Below, in pieces: positions 23,312-34,810 of a DNA stretch of 64,000 nt (positions are counted from its first letter, which is position 1; the number at the start of each line of letters is the position of its first letter). The position numbers were made by a program, and so were the translations under genes. The DNA comes from Nocardioides daeguensis. GTDB lineage: Bacteria > Actinomycetota > Actinomycetes > Propionibacteriales > Nocardioidaceae. The stretch spans positions 62,001-126,000 of the forward strand of contig NZ_JAHTKU010000020.1 of NCBI RefSeq assembly GCF_019192965.1, written 5' to 3'. The notes beneath the pieces were generated by a model. It worked only from the letters and a program-made list of their open reading frames with translations. It did not search any database and was not told where the DNA came from.

Positions 23312-25630
23312 ATGTCTGGCACCCGGTTCGACGGCCTTCCCCGTGGCAAGGTCGCATCCCACCTCGGCGTGATGCTGCTCGTGGCGGTCGTGCTCGGCGT
23401 CGTCGTCTCCGGGCTGGCGATCCCGTTCGCCGGCGTCCTCGGCTTCTCGGCGCGCAACGTGTCCGAGTCCGTCGACGACCTGCCGCAGGAGCTCGAGACC
23501 GAGCAGCTGCCCCAGCGCACCGAGGTGCAGGACGCCGAGGGCAAGACGATCGCGACGCTCTACGACCAGAACCGCGTGAACGTCCCCCTGCGCCAGATCT
23601 CGCGCACCATGGTCGAGGCGATCGTGGCGATCGAGGACTTCCGCTTCTACCAGCACGGCGCGCTGGACCTGAAGGGCACGCTGCGCGCCCTGCTCACCAA
23701 CCAGGCCTCGGGCGGGGTCGCCCAGGGCGGCTCGTCGATCACCCAGCAGCTGGTCAAGCTGACCCTGCTGAACCAGGCCGACACCGACGAGGAGCGCAAG
23801 GCCGCGACCGACGACACCTACGGCCGCAAGCTGCGCGAGCTGCGCTACGCGATCGCCCTCGAGAAGCGGCACAGCAAGGACTGGATCCTCGAGCGCTACC
23901 TCAACACGGCGTACTTCGGGGACGGCGCGTACGGCGTCCAGGCCGCTGCGCAGCACTTCTTCAACGTCAACGCCAAGGACCTCAACCTGCGCCAGGCGGC
24001 GCTGCTCGCCGGCCTGGTGCAGAGCCCCGAGGCCTACAACCCGACCAAGAACAAGGCCCAGGCGACGGTCCGCCGCAACATCGTGCTCGACCGGATGGCC
24101 CAGCTCAGCGTCATCACCGACGCGGACGCGGACCAGGCGAAGGACCGCAAGCTCGGCCTGCGCGTGCAGGAGCAGCCCAACGGCTGCGTGAACTCCGAGG
24201 CGCAGTTCTTCTGCGACTTCGTCGTGCGCTGGCTGATGACCGACCAGGCCCTCGGCGCGACCGAGCAGGAGCGCAAGCGGCTGATCTTCAACGGCGGCCT
24301 CACCATCAAGACCACCGTGGACCTGCGCTACCAGAAGGCCGCCAACGCGGCCGTGGCCTCCCACGTCTACAAGGACGACCAGGCCATCGGCGGCCTCGCG
24401 CTGATCGAGCCCGGGACCGGCAACGTCAAGGGCCTGGCCCAGTCGCGCCCGATGGGCAAGAAGAAGGGCCAGACCTTCCTCAACTACACCGTGCCGACCC
24501 GGTACGGCGACGCGGCCGGCTTCCAGCCCGGCTCGACGTTCAAGGCGTTCGTGCTCGCCTCGGCGATCAACCAGGACATCCCGCTCACCCAGCGCTTCCC
24601 CGCGCCGCAGACGCTGAGCGTCAACCTCGGCGACTTCACGACCTGCGACGGGCCCTACCAGAGCAGCGAGACCTGGAGCCCGAAGAACTCGACCAGCGCC
24701 TCGGCCGCCCCGAACCTGTACGAGGGCACCCAGAAGTCGGTCAACACCTTCTTCGTGAACCTCGAGAAGGCGACCGGTATCTGCGAGCCGTGGAAGCTGG
24801 CCCGCGAGATGGGCATCACCGAGCTGACCCCGGCCGCCCAGGTCCCGTCGTTCACCCTCGGCATCGCCGACGTGAGCCCGCTGGAGATGGCCGAGGCCTA
24901 CGCCACCTTCGCCGCCCAGGGCCTGCACTGCGACGCCCGCCCCGTCACCGAGATCGCCGACGCGCAGGGCAACGTGCTGAAGAAGTACGAGAAGCAGTGC
25001 ACCCAGGTGCTCGCCAGCCCGGTCGCCAACGCCGTCAACGACGTGCTGCGCGGCGTGGTCTCCTCGGGCGGCTTCGCCGCCGCCCAGTACCCGGGCCAGC
25101 CCGCGGCCGGCAAGACCGGTACGACCAGCGACAACAAGGCGGTCTGGTTCGTCGGCTACACGCCCAACCTCGCCGGTGCGGCGATGGTCGCCGGCGTGAA
25201 CCCGGAGGGCCATCCCGAGTCGCTCGACGGCAAGGCCGTCGGCGGCCGCACCCTGTACTCGTCCTCCGGCTCGACCACCGCCGGACCGATCTGGGGTGAC
25301 GCCTTCAAGGCCGTGGCCCCGCTGCTCGCCGACGTCGACTTCACCCGACCGTCCTCGACCGACGTGCGCGGCCTGCTGATCACGGTCCCGGCCGTGTCCG
25401 GGAGGTCGTACGACGCCGCGAAGGCCGACCTCGAGGGCCTCGGCTTCAACGTCGTCAACGGCGGCGTCGTCGACTCCGCCGTCGGCCGCGGCCTGGTCGC
25501 CTGGTCGGCCCCCGGCACCGGCGCCCGGCTCGCCTCCGGTGACACCGTCACGCTCTACGTCTCCAGCGGCACGCCGCCCAAGAAGAACAAGGGCAAGAAG
25601 AACAAGGGCCGCGGCAACGGCCGGGGCTGA
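23312..25630 (+). CDS. ponA2: Bifunctional class A penicillin-binding protein with PASTA domain (PonA2-like)
   Basis: 772 aa. N-terminal TM anchor (about 15-45). GT51 glycosyltransferase at about 70-250 with IEDFRFYQHGALD and QGGSSITQQLVK. Transpeptidase at about 345-660 with SxxK in PGSTFKAF, SVN in QKSVNTFF and KTGTT. One PASTA domain at about 690-752 (TVPAVSGRSYDAAKADLEGLGFNV), then a Lys/Gly/Asn-rich tail (KKNKGKKNKGRGNGRG). It polymerises and crosslinks peptidoglycan at the cell surface. M. tuberculosis PonA2 (Rv3682) occupies the same position next to whiB4. The catalytic glycosyltransferase Glu (IEDFRF) is present. Confidence 0.93.
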   Translation: MSGTRFDGLPRGKVASHLGVMLLVAVVLGVVVSGLAIPFAGVLGFSARNVSESVDDLPQELETEQLPQRTEVQDAEGKTIATLYDQNRVNVPLRQISRTMVEAIVAIEDFRFYQHGALDLKGTLRALLTNQASGGVAQGGSSITQQLVKLTLLNQADTDEERKAATDDTYGRKLRELRYAIALEKRHSKDWILERYLNTAYFGDGAYGVQAAAQHFFNVNAKDLNLRQAALLAGLVQSPEAYNPTKNKAQATVRRNIVLDRMAQLSVITDADADQAKDRKLGLRVQEQPNGCVNSEAQFFCDFVVRWLMTDQALGATEQERKRLIFNGGLTIKTTVDLRYQKAANAAVASHVYKDDQAIGGLALIEPGTGNVKGLAQSRPMGKKKGQTFLNYTVPTRYGDAAGFQPGSTFKAFVLASAINQDIPLTQRFPAPQTLSVNLGDFTTCDGPYQSSETWSPKNSTSASAAPNLYEGTQKSVNTFFVNLEKATGICEPWKLAREMGITELTPAAQVPSFTLGIADVSPLEMAEAYATFAAQGLHCDARPVTEIADAQGNVLKKYEKQCTQVLASPVANAVNDVLRGVVSSGGFAAAQYPGQPAAGKTGTTSDNKAVWFVGYTPNLAGAAMVAGVNPEGHPESLDGKAVGGRTLYSSSGSTTAGPIWGDAFKAVAPLLADVDFTRPSSTDVRGLLITVPAVSGRSYDAAKADLEGLGFNVVNGGVVDSAVGRGLVAWSAPGTGARLASGDTVTLYVSSGTPPKKNKGKKNKGRGNGRG

Positions 25631-25637
25631 GTCTGCT

Positions 25638-25700
25638 CCGCACCCCATGCGTTCTGGTCGCAGAGAGGCTCAGAACGCGACCAATTCGGATGGGGTGCGG
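25638..25700. repeat. Palindromic intergenic element, copy A
   Basis: Arms CCGCACCCCAT (25638-25648) and ATGGGGTGCGG (25690-25700) flank an inner pair TGGTCGC/GCGACCA. The same outer sequence and TGGTCGC occur in copy B at 62864-62925. Both copies lie between convergent genes, so it may be a dispersed repeat serving as a bidirectional terminator. Confidence 0.7.
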
Positions 25701-25717
25701 CACACAGCCGGACGCCG

Positions 25718-26176
25718 TCAGCCGAGCTGGCGGCGTACCTCCGCGGCGACGGCCGCGCCGTCGGCCCGGCCCTTGACCTGCGGCTGGACGATGCCCATGA
25801 CCTGGCCCATCGCCTTGGGGCCCGCGCCCGCTGCGCCGGCCTGCTCGACGGCGGCCGTGACGATCGCGGCGATCTCCTCGGGACCGAGCTGCTCGGGCAG
25901 GTAGTCCTGGATGACCGCAGCCTCGGCGCGCTCCTTGGCTGCGCTCTCGGGGCGGTCGCCCTCCTCGAACGCGACCGCGGCCTCGCGGCGCTTCTTGGCC
26001 TCGGCGGCCAGCACGGTGAGCACCTCGTCGTCGGTGAGCTCCTTGGCGACCTTCCCGGCGACCTCGGCGTTGGTCACCGCGGTCAGGATCATCCGCAGCG
26101 TCGAGGACCGGACGTCGTCTCGTGCCTTCATGGCGGTGGTGAGGTCGGTGCGCAGCTGGTCCTTGAGGGTGCTCAT
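25718..26176 (-). CDS. GatB/YqeY domain-containing protein
   Basis: 152 aa. Helical YqeY fold: MSTLKDQLRTDLTTAMKARD, then LRMILTAVTNAEV and the C-terminal GatB-tail-like domain PEEIAAIVTAAVEQAG with KAMGQVMGIVQPQVKGRADGAAV. Presumed to act in tRNA-dependent amidation or RNA binding; its function is not settled. It is transcribed convergently to ponA2 and divergently from the metallophosphoesterase. Confidence 0.9.
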   Translation of the reverse strand: MSTLKDQLRTDLTTAMKARDDVRSSTLRMILTAVTNAEVAGKVAKELTDDEVLTVLAAEAKKRREAAVAFEEGDRPESAAKERAEAAVIQDYLPEQLGPEEIAAIVTAAVEQAGAAGAGPKAMGQVMGIVQPQVKGRADGAAVAAEVRRQLG

Positions 26177-26212
26177 GCCTCGATTCTGCCTGCCGTGGGC
26201 GAGACTGGACGA

Positions 26213-27142
26213 ATGGGATTCGGGAGGGGACTGCTCCGCACCGCCGGGGCCGGTGGTGCGCTCGGCGCGGCGGTGACGTCGTACGCGCTGTGGGAGGCAC
26301 GCCAGTACACGCTGCGCCGGCTCGACCTGCGGGTGCTGCCCGCCGGGATGCGACCGCTGCGGGTGCTGCACCTCAGCGACCTCCACATGACGCCCGGCCA
26401 GACCCGCAAGCAGGAGTGGCTGCGCGACCTGGCCCGGCTGGAGCCGGACCTGGTCGTCGACACCGGCGACAACCTCGCCCACCGCGACGCGGTCCCGGTG
26501 GTGCTCGACAGCCTCGGCCCGCTGCTCGACCGGCCGGGCGTGTTCGTGCACGGCTCCAACGACTACTTCGAGCCCGGCTTCCGCAACCCCTTCGGGTACC
26601 TCCTCCCGGACGATGGAACCCGCCACACCGACGTCCCCCCGCTGCCGTGGCGCGACCTCACCGCCGGCTTCACCGGCGCCGGCTGGGTCGACCTCACCAA
26701 CCGCCGCGATCGGCTCACGGTCGGCGAGACGGTGCTGGCCCTCGCCGGCGTCGACGACCCCCATCTGGAGTACGACGACCTGGCCGCCGTCGCCGGGCCT
26801 GCCGACGCGACAGCCGACCTGCGAGTCGCCGTCGCGCACGCGCCGTACGTGCGGGTGCTCGACCGGTTCGCCGCCGACGGGTACGACGCCATCCTGGCCG
26901 GGCACACCCACGGCGGCCAGGTCCGGCTGCCGTGGCCGGGCGGGTCCCGCGCGTACGCCACCAACTGCGACCTCGAGGCCGACCGCGCCCGCGGCCTGCA
27001 CCGCCACCCTGCCGACTCCCGGCCCGGCGACCCGGGCTCGGCGTGGCTGCACGTGTCGGCCGGGCTCGGCACCAACCCCTACACCCGGGTCCGGATCGCC
27101 TGCCGGCCCGAGGCCACGCTGCTGACCCTGCAGCCCCGGTGA
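26213..27142 (+). CDS. Membrane-anchored calcineurin-like metallophosphoesterase (Rv3683-like)
   Basis: 309 aa. N-terminal hydrophobic segment (about 7-24). Metal-binding motifs in order: HLSDLHM (about 54-60), VDTGDNL, GSNDYF (Asn in place of the usual GNHD His), VAHAP and GHTHGGQ. Probably binds two metals and hydrolyses a phosphoester, perhaps cell-wall or lipid-linked. Last gene of the Rv3671c-Rv3683-like series. ATG 26213 is preferred over a GTG-type start at 26195. Confidence 0.88.
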   Translation: MGFGRGLLRTAGAGGALGAAVTSYALWEARQYTLRRLDLRVLPAGMRPLRVLHLSDLHMTPGQTRKQEWLRDLARLEPDLVVDTGDNLAHRDAVPVVLDSLGPLLDRPGVFVHGSNDYFEPGFRNPFGYLLPDDGTRHTDVPPLPWRDLTAGFTGAGWVDLTNRRDRLTVGETVLALAGVDDPHLEYDDLAAVAGPADATADLRVAVAHAPYVRVLDRFAADGYDAILAGHTHGGQVRLPWPGGSRAYATNCDLEADRARGLHRHPADSRPGDPGSAWLHVSAGLGTNPYTRVRIACRPEATLLTLQPR

Positions 27143-27173
27143 GCCCCGGCGGCGGGATGGAGGGTCATCCCGA

Positions 27174-27204
27174 TTGCAGGTCGGGGCCCTTGCTCCGGTA
27201 TGCT
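27174..27204 (+). promoter_or_regulatory. Promoter candidate for tRNA-Pro
   Basis: TTGCAG (27174-27179) and TATGCT (27199-27204) with a 19-bp spacer, about 40 bp before the tRNA. Confidence 0.45.
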
Positions 27205-27244
27205 CCCGTGCTTGTGAGCCGGCCTCTTCGGAGCCGGGGATCGG

Positions 27245-27318
27245 CGGGCTGTGGCGCAGCTTGGTAGCGCGCCTCGTTCGGGACGAGGAGGCCGCAGGTT
27301 CAAATCCTGTCAGCCCGA
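27245..27318 (+). tRNA. tRNA-Pro (anticodon CGG)
   Basis: 74-nt cloverleaf. Acceptor CGGGCTG pairs with CAGCCCG; the anticodon stem CCTCG/CGAGG encloses loop TTCGGGA, so the anticodon is CGG; the T-loop is GGTTCAAATCC. The 3' CCA is not encoded. A strong terminator follows at 27325. Confidence 0.95.
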
Positions 27319-27324
27319 CAGATT

Positions 27325-27369
27325 CGAAGGGCGGATCCGGTGAGACCGGGTCCGCCCTTCGGTGTTTTT
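27325..27369 (+). terminator. Rho-independent terminator after tRNA-Pro
   Basis: Stem CGAAGGGCGGA / TCCGCCCTTCG with a loop of 15 nt, followed by GTGTTTTT. Confidence 0.85.
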
Positions 27370-27443
27370 CACCGAACGCCCGTCGCCGTGTCGCCCTGCG
27401 GCCACCCGTCGCCCACCTGGGCGTTCGTGACACACTGCATGCC

Positions 27444-28397
27444 ATGTCAGACGAGCAGGACAAGCTGAAGCTCAGCTTGGAGCCGCCCAAGCTGTTCGGG
27501 CGGAAGAAGAAGCCCGCGTTGCCGGCCGAGGCCCCCGCCCCGGCCGTTCAGAAGCGTGCCGCTCGTCCTGTCGTCGAGCCCGAGCCGGTCGCCGCCCCGG
27601 AGCCCGTCGTCGAGACCGAGCCGGTCGCCGCCCCGGAGCCCGTCGTCGAGACCGAGCCCGTCGTCGAGACCGAGCCCGTCGTCGAGACCGAGCCCGTCGT
27701 CGAGACCGAGGCCGTCGTCGAGGCCGAGCCCGTGACCGAGCCCGCCGTTGAGCCCGCCGTTGAGGTCGCGGCCGAGGTCGAGGCCGAGGTCGAGGCCGAG
27801 GTCGAGGCCGAGCCCGTCGTCGAGACCGAGCCCGTCGTCGAGACCGAGCCCATCGCCGAGCCCATCCCGAAGCCCACCCCGAAGCCCACCCCGAAGCCGG
27901 CCCCCAAGCCGGCCCCCAAGCCGGCCCCGTCCGCCGCCGTCGAGGTCGAGCCCGAGCCGGTGACCACCGCGGCCCTCGAGGACGCCGAGATCGCCGCGCT
28001 GGGCGAGGGCAGCCCGCTGCTGACCGTCTACCGGGCCGCGGCTCTCACCGGCCTCGTGGTCGGTGCGGCGATGGTCGTGCTGACCTGGCTGTCCCTGCGC
28101 GGCTGCGAGGCGGTCCGCGGCACGTCCTCGTGCGGCGGCGGCCCCGGGTTCCTGCTGCTCGTCGCCACGTTCGCGGTGTGCGTCCTGCTGGGCGGTCAGC
28201 TGCTGAAGGCGTTCGGCATCCCCGACCCCGGCAGCAGCAGCTTCCTGGCGGTCGGCCTGGTGGCCGTGGTCGCGCTGCTGTTCCTGATCGACCTGCTCGA
28301 CCACTGGTCGACGCTGATCGTCGTCCCGGCGCTCAGCATCGCCGCGTACCTCGCCTCGGTATGGGTCACCAAGACGTTCGTCGACCCGTCCGAATAG
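27444..28397 (+). CDS. Repeat-rich membrane protein with VETEPV repeats
   Basis: 317 aa of unknown function. A basic, charged start (MSDEQDKLKL; FGRKKKP) is followed by a low-complexity region, about residues 35-150. It is built of EPVVET-type hexapeptides encoded by near-identical 18-bp tandem units, then AEVEAEVEAEVEAE and a KPTPKPAP rod. Four TM segments follow (about 192-212, 228-250, 262-280, 286-306). The acidic rod is predicted to be cytoplasmic. Repeat number is likely to vary between strains. ATG 27444 is used; ATG 27438 is an alternative. Confidence 0.85.
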   Translation: MSDEQDKLKLSLEPPKLFGRKKKPALPAEAPAPAVQKRAARPVVEPEPVAAPEPVVETEPVAAPEPVVETEPVVETEPVVETEPVVETEAVVEAEPVTEPAVEPAVEVAAEVEAEVEAEVEAEPVVETEPVVETEPIAEPIPKPTPKPTPKPAPKPAPKPAPSAAVEVEPEPVTTAALEDAEIAALGEGSPLLTVYRAAALTGLVVGAAMVVLTWLSLRGCEAVRGTSSCGGGPGFLLLVATFAVCVLLGGQLLKAFGIPDPGSSSFLAVGLVAVVALLFLIDLLDHWSTLIVVPALSIAAYLASVWVTKTFVDPSE

Positions 28398-28423
28398 CCG
28401 ACATAACGCGATCCTGGACGACA

Positions 28424-28469
28424 AAACTCACGCTGGGACGAGGCAGTTTCCTCGTCCCAGCGTGAGTTT
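28424..28469. terminator. Perfect 20-bp stem hairpin at a convergent gene end
   Basis: Left arm 28424-28443 (AAACTCACGCTGGGACGAGG), right arm 28450-28469, with a 6-nt loop CAGTTT. Perfect complementarity and an A/T end on both strands suit a bidirectional terminator between the repeat protein and asd. Confidence 0.8.
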
Positions 28470-28491
28470 CACCGGCCGGCCGGTGAAACTC
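28464..28491. repeat. 28-bp perfect palindrome overlapping the preceding hairpin
   Basis: Left arm starts GAGTTTCACCGGCC. It shares 28464-28469 with the right arm of the previous hairpin, so the two structures exclude each other in RNA. The TGA of asd begins 3 bp beyond it. Confidence 0.75.
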
Positions 28492-28493
28492 CC

Positions 28494-30820
<2,327 letters not shown>

Positions 30821-30907
30821 GGGGGCTCACTCCTGGCGGTGGTCTCGGGGGAAGGGCGGGGCCAGGTCAGTGGTCGACGAGGCCACCCCCGATTCTACGA
30901 GAGCCCG

Positions 30908-31564
30908 CTAGGCGTTTTCCGCGCTGTCCAGCACGGCGGCCGCCGCCTCGACCAGCGCGAGCTCCTGGGTGGTGTCGAGGTCGACGTCGAGCCGGTCGTG
31001 GGCGACCACCGAGAGCAGCGCCTTCATCGCCGAACCCGCGAGCGCTCCCCACGAGGAGACGTAGGAGAACTGCCACCACCACAGCGCCTCCTCGACGTCG
31101 CCCGCCTCGTGGTGGCGCACCCCGACCGCGAGGTCGGCGGCGATGCTGGTGAGGTCGTCGGAGAGCAGGCCCTCGACGATCTCGGGCGCGTACGGGTCGA
31201 AGACGTAGCTGTAGGTGTCGAGGTTCCCGAGCAGCTTCGCCAGCTGGAGGCGCAGCTCGTCGAGGTCGGGGTCCGGGCCGTCGTCGGGCTGGTACTCGTC
31301 GCGCGGCGCGAAGTCGCGGTGCACGCCGAGCCGGGCGCCCGTCAGCGCGATCTGGCTGATCTGGAGCAGCAGCAGGGAGACGGCCTGCCCGCCCGTGGCC
31401 TGGGCCGCGACGACCCGCAGGCCGTCGAGGAAGGACCGCACCGACGCGGCGATGTCGTCGGCGAACCGCACGGTCTCGGTCTCGACCGCGATCAGCGCCT
31501 CGAGCGCGGCGAGGCCTGGGAGCTTCTCGGTGGCGGTGCTGTTGTCGCTCATGTTCCCGTTCAT
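30908..31564 (-). CDS. DUF5063-like protein
   Basis: 218 aa, soluble, mostly helical, acidic, with a central [12 protein letters not shown] motif (about 160-171) and [26 protein letters not shown] upstream. Function unknown; the gene is regularly found between recR and lysC in related actinobacteria. The ATG at 31564 overlaps the recR stop (ATGA). Confidence 0.8.
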   Translation of the reverse strand: MNGNMSDNSTATEKLPGLAALEALIAVETETVRFADDIAASVRSFLDGLRVVAAQATGGQAVSLLLLQISQIALTGARLGVHRDFAPRDEYQPDDGPDPDLDELRLQLAKLLGNLDTYSYVFDPYAPEIVEGLLSDDLTSIAADLAVGVRHHEAGDVEEALWWWQFSYVSSWGALAGSAMKALLSVVAHDRLDVDLDTTQELALVEAAAAVLDSAENA

Positions 31565-32157
31565 GTCGCTGTCTGCCTTCCCACGAATGCCCGGCCCAGG
31601 GTGACCTCGTCGGCGTACTCGAGGTCTCCTCCCACCGGAAGTCCACTGGCCAAACGCGTCACGCGCAACCCCAGGGGCCCGAGCATCCGCGTGAGGTACG
31701 TCGCGGTGGCCTCGCCCTCGAGGTTGGGGTCGGTGGCCAAGATCACCTCGGTGACGGTGCCATCGCCGAGCCGGGTGAGCAGCTCACGGATGTGGAGCTG
31801 CTCGGGCCCGATGCCGTCGATGGGCGAGATCGCCCCGCCCAGGACGTGGTAGCGGCCCCGGAACTCGCGGGTCCGCTCGATCGCCACGACGTCCTTGTAC
31901 TCCTCGACCACGCACAGCACCGAGGGGTCCCGGCGCGGGTCACGACAGATCCGGCACTGGTCGTCCTCGGCGACGTTGAAGCAGACCGAGCAGAACTTCA
32001 CCTTGTCCTTGACCTCGATCAGGACCTCGGCGAGGCGGCGGACGTCGGCCGGGTCGGCCTGCAGCAGGTGGAACGCGATCCGCTGGGCACTCTTCGGACC
32101 GACCCCGGGCAGGCGCCCGAGCTCGTCGATGAGGTCCTGGACGACGCCTTCGTACAA
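31561..32157 (-). CDS. recR: Recombination protein RecR
   Basis: 198 aa, standard RecR length. HhH segment [17 protein letters not shown] (about 16-32), C4 zinc finger with [19 protein letters not shown], Toprim domain ([29 protein letters not shown]) and a Walker-like C-terminus. It loads with RecF/RecO at gapped DNA. Follows ybaB with a 15-bp gap. Confidence 0.96.
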   Translation of the reverse strand: MYEGVVQDLIDELGRLPGVGPKSAQRIAFHLLQADPADVRRLAEVLIEVKDKVKFCSVCFNVAEDDQCRICRDPRRDPSVLCVVEEYKDVVAIERTREFRGRYHVLGGAISPIDGIGPEQLHIRELLTRLGDGTVTEVILATDPNLEGEATATYLTRMLGPLGLRVTRLASGLPVGGDLEYADEVTLGRAFVGRQTAT

Positions 32158-32172
32158 GGGTGTCGCCTCCGC

Positions 32173-32568
32173 TCAGAAGCCGAGCTGGCCGGGCGACGGC
32201 AGGCCGCCGCCCAGGTCCGGCATGCCGCCGGCCAGCGGGCCGAGCATCTGCTCGGCGAGCGTGTCGATCTTGGCCCGCGCGTCGCGGAACGCGGCGACGA
32301 CCAGGTCGCCGAGGTCGGCGAGGGACTCGGCGTCGGTGCCGTCGATCGCGTCGGGGCTGATGGACACGGCGGTGAGGTCACCGGCCCCGGTGAGCGTGAC
32401 GCTCACCGCGCCGCCGGCGACCGTGCCGTCGACCGTGGCCTCGGCTAGGCGCTGCTGGGCGTCTTGGAGCTGGTCCTGCATCTGCTGGGCCTGCTGGAGC
32501 AGGGCGCCCAGGTCGAGGCCACCGAGGCCGTCGCCACCGGCGAGGGCGTCGAAGGGGTTCTGGGTCAT
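32173..32568 (-). CDS. YbaB/EbfC nucleoid-associated protein
   Basis: 131 aa. Contains the YbaB core: LLQQAQQMQDQLQDAQQRLAEATVDGTVAGGAVSVTLTGAGDLTAVSISPDAI. A Gly-rich tail (MPDLGGGLPSPGQLGF) follows. Binds DNA as a dimer. Operon order dnaX, ybaB, recR is the standard one. Confidence 0.93.
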   Translation of the reverse strand: MTQNPFDALAGGDGLGGLDLGALLQQAQQMQDQLQDAQQRLAEATVDGTVAGGAVSVTLTGAGDLTAVSISPDAIDGTDAESLADLGDLVVAAFRDARAKIDTLAEQMLGPLAGGMPDLGGGLPSPGQLGF

Positions 32569-32616
32569 GGGGATGGTTCTCTTCTCTGTTCGTCAGGCTC
32601 TGGGGAACGACGGCGG

Positions 32617-34797
32617 CTAGCTGCCGCGGGGGATCTCCTCGATCATCTGGGCGCCCAGCTCGCGGGCGAGGAGCTCCGCGCTGGACTCGGCGTCGACCTC
32701 GCGGTCGTCGAGGTCGACCGCGGCGTCCGGGTCCTCCGGCGGCGCCTCCGCGGCGGCGTCGGCCTGGGCCTGGATGTCGGCGATCCGCTGCCGGCGCGCG
32801 CCGGGCTGCTCGGGCGGGGCGTCGGGCTCGGGGGGACCGTCCATCGGCGGCGGCTCACTCGCCCACGGCGGCGGGTCGTCGGGGGGCGCCATCGGGCCGG
32901 CCGGGGCCGGCGGCGCGTCCGGGACCGCGGCGGCCGGGGCGGGGGCGCTCGCCTGCGGGGGCGCAGTGACCTCGGGCCAGCCGTTGTCGGCGGCGGGAGC
33001 CGGGGCAGCGGGCGCGGCAGGGGCGGCGGGCGCCGGCTCGGGGGTCCGGGCGCCCGGGTTGGCCGCCGGGTCGACGATCGCCTCGATCCGGATGTCGGCA
33101 CCGATCTCGTCGATCACCGCCTGCTGGACGATCTCGGCGTGGCCGCCGCTCTCGAACGAGCGGCGGGGGCCGTCGGCCTGGAACCCGAGGGTGAGCACCT
33201 TGCCGTTGAAGCCGACGACCTGGGAGTTCTGGGTGAGGTGGATCCAGGTGACCCGCTTGGCGCTCTTGACCCGGTCGATGACCGAGGGCCACAGCCGGCG
33301 TACGTCGACCAGGCTCAGGCCGCTCCCGGACCCGCCCGCCGGTGCCGCCGGCTCCGCGGCGGCCGGCTGGGGGGCCGGCGGCTGGGGCGCGACCGGCTGG
33401 GGCGCGACCGGCACCGGCTCGGCGACCGGCACCGGGGTCGGCACCGGGGTCGGCACCGGTTCGGGGGCCGGCTGGGCGGGTGCCGCGGTGCGGGCGTGCG
33501 GCACGGGAGCGGCCTCGGGCTCCTCGGCACGCTCGGGCGCGGCGCGCTCGGCACGCGAGGGCGCCAACCGGTCCTGGGCCGGCACGGCGGCGGCGGGGGC
33601 GGGCGCGGACTCCGCGGACGTCGTCCCGCTGATCGAGGCCCGGCGCTCGAGCCGGTCGAGGCGGGCGAGCACCCCCTCGGTCGTGTGGTCGGCAGCGGGG
33701 AGCAGGATCCGGGCGCAGATCAGCTCGAGCAGCAGTCGGGGCGCGGTGGCGCCGCGCATGTCGGTGAGGCCGGCGGCGACCAGGTCGGCGGCCCGGGTCA
33801 GCTCGGCGCGGCCGAAGGCGGCCGCCTGCGCGACGAGGCGGTCGGCCTGGTCGCCGGAGACGTCGAGCAGGCCGGACGCGGCGGCGTCGGGCACCGCGGA
33901 GATGATGACGAGGTCGCGCAGCCGGCGCAGCAGGTCCTCGGTGAAGCGGCGCGGGTCCTGCCCGGTCTCGATCACCTTGTCGACCACTCCGAAGACGGCC
34001 GAGCCGTCGCCCGCGGCGAACGCGGAGACCACGTCGTCGAGCAGGGTGTCGGGCGTGTAGCCGAGCAGGCCGCTGGCGAGGTCGTAGGTCACGCCCTGCG
34101 GGCCGGCCCCGCCGAGCAGCTGGTCGAGCACCGAGAGGGTGTCGCGCGCCGAGCCCGCGCCCGCCCGGACGACGAGCGGCAGCGCGGCGGGCTCGATGGT
34201 GACGCCCTCGCGCTCGCACAGCTCGGTGAGGTACGACGTCAGCAGGCGCGGCGGGATCAGCCGGAACGGGTAGTGGTGGGTGCGCGAGCGGATGGTCGGG
34301 ATGACCTTCTCCGGCTCGGTCGTGGCGAAGATGAACCGCAGGTGGGGCGGCGGCTCCTCGACCAGCTTGAGCAGGGCGTTGAAGCCCTGCGTGGTGACCA
34401 TGTGGGCCTCGTCGATGATGTAGACCTTGTAGCGGCTCTTCACCGGCGCGAAGAACGCCTTCTCACGCAGGTCGCGCGCGTCGTCGACACCACCGTGGGA
34501 GGCGGCGTCGATCTCGATCACGTCGATCGAGCCCGGGCCGTTGCGGGCCAGGTCGCGGCAGCTGTCGCACTCCCCGCACGGGTCGGAGATCGGCGCCTTC
34601 TCGCAGTTGAGCGCCCGGGCCAGGATCCGCGCGCTGGTCGTCTTGCCGCAGCCGCGCGGCCCGGAGAACAGGTAGGCGTGGTTGACCCGGTTGGCGGCGA
34701 GCGCGGCCCGCAGCGGCTCGGTGACGTGCTCCTGCCCGATGACCTCCGCGAAGGTCTCGGGCCGGTAGCGGCGGTAGAGCGCGAGCGGGGAGTCCAC
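32617..34797 (-). CDS. dnaX: DNA polymerase III subunits gamma and tau
   Basis: 726 aa. AAA+ clamp-loader core at residues 1-240: Walker A GPRGCGKTTS, zinc module CGECDSC, DEAH-type Walker B YIIDEAHM, sensor 1 FIFATTEPEKV. Domain III continues to about residue 370. Beyond that lies a long Pro/Ala-rich linker (about 400-490 and 600-660) and a conserved tau-like domain (DVRRLWPSVIDRVKSAKR). The start is GTG 34797 (VDSPLALYRRYRP). The -10 TAGGGT at 34805-34810 (complement) lies 7 bp upstream, which makes the mRNA probably leaderless. An in-frame extension into the methyltransferase is noise. Confidence 0.93.
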   Translation of the reverse strand: MDSPLALYRRYRPETFAEVIGQEHVTEPLRAALAANRVNHAYLFSGPRGCGKTTSARILARALNCEKAPISDPCGECDSCRDLARNGPGSIDVIEIDAASHGGVDDARDLREKAFFAPVKSRYKVYIIDEAHMVTTQGFNALLKLVEEPPPHLRFIFATTEPEKVIPTIRSRTHHYPFRLIPPRLLTSYLTELCEREGVTIEPAALPLVVRAGAGSARDTLSVLDQLLGGAGPQGVTYDLASGLLGYTPDTLLDDVVSAFAAGDGSAVFGVVDKVIETGQDPRRFTEDLLRRLRDLVIISAVPDAAASGLLDVSGDQADRLVAQAAAFGRAELTRAADLVAAGLTDMRGATAPRLLLELICARILLPAADHTTEGVLARLDRLERRASISGTTSAESAPAPAAAVPAQDRLAPSRAERAAPERAEEPEAAPVPHARTAAPAQPAPEPVPTPVPTPVPVAEPVPVAPQPVAPQPPAPQPAAAEPAAPAGGSGSGLSLVDVRRLWPSVIDRVKSAKRVTWIHLTQNSQVVGFNGKVLTLGFQADGPRRSFESGGHAEIVQQAVIDEIGADIRIEAIVDPAANPGARTPEPAPAAPAAPAAPAPAADNGWPEVTAPPQASAPAPAAAVPDAPPAPAGPMAPPDDPPPWASEPPPMDGPPEPDAPPEQPGARRQRIADIQAQADAAAEAPPEDPDAAVDLDDREVDAESSAELLARELGAQMIEEIPRGS

Positions 34798-34804
34798 GCG
34801 GCTC

Positions 34805-34810
34805 ACCCTA
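34805..34810 (-). promoter_or_regulatory. -10 element of the dnaX promoter (leaderless)
   Basis: TAGGGT on the minus strand, 7 bp before GTG 34797. Confidence 0.45.
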
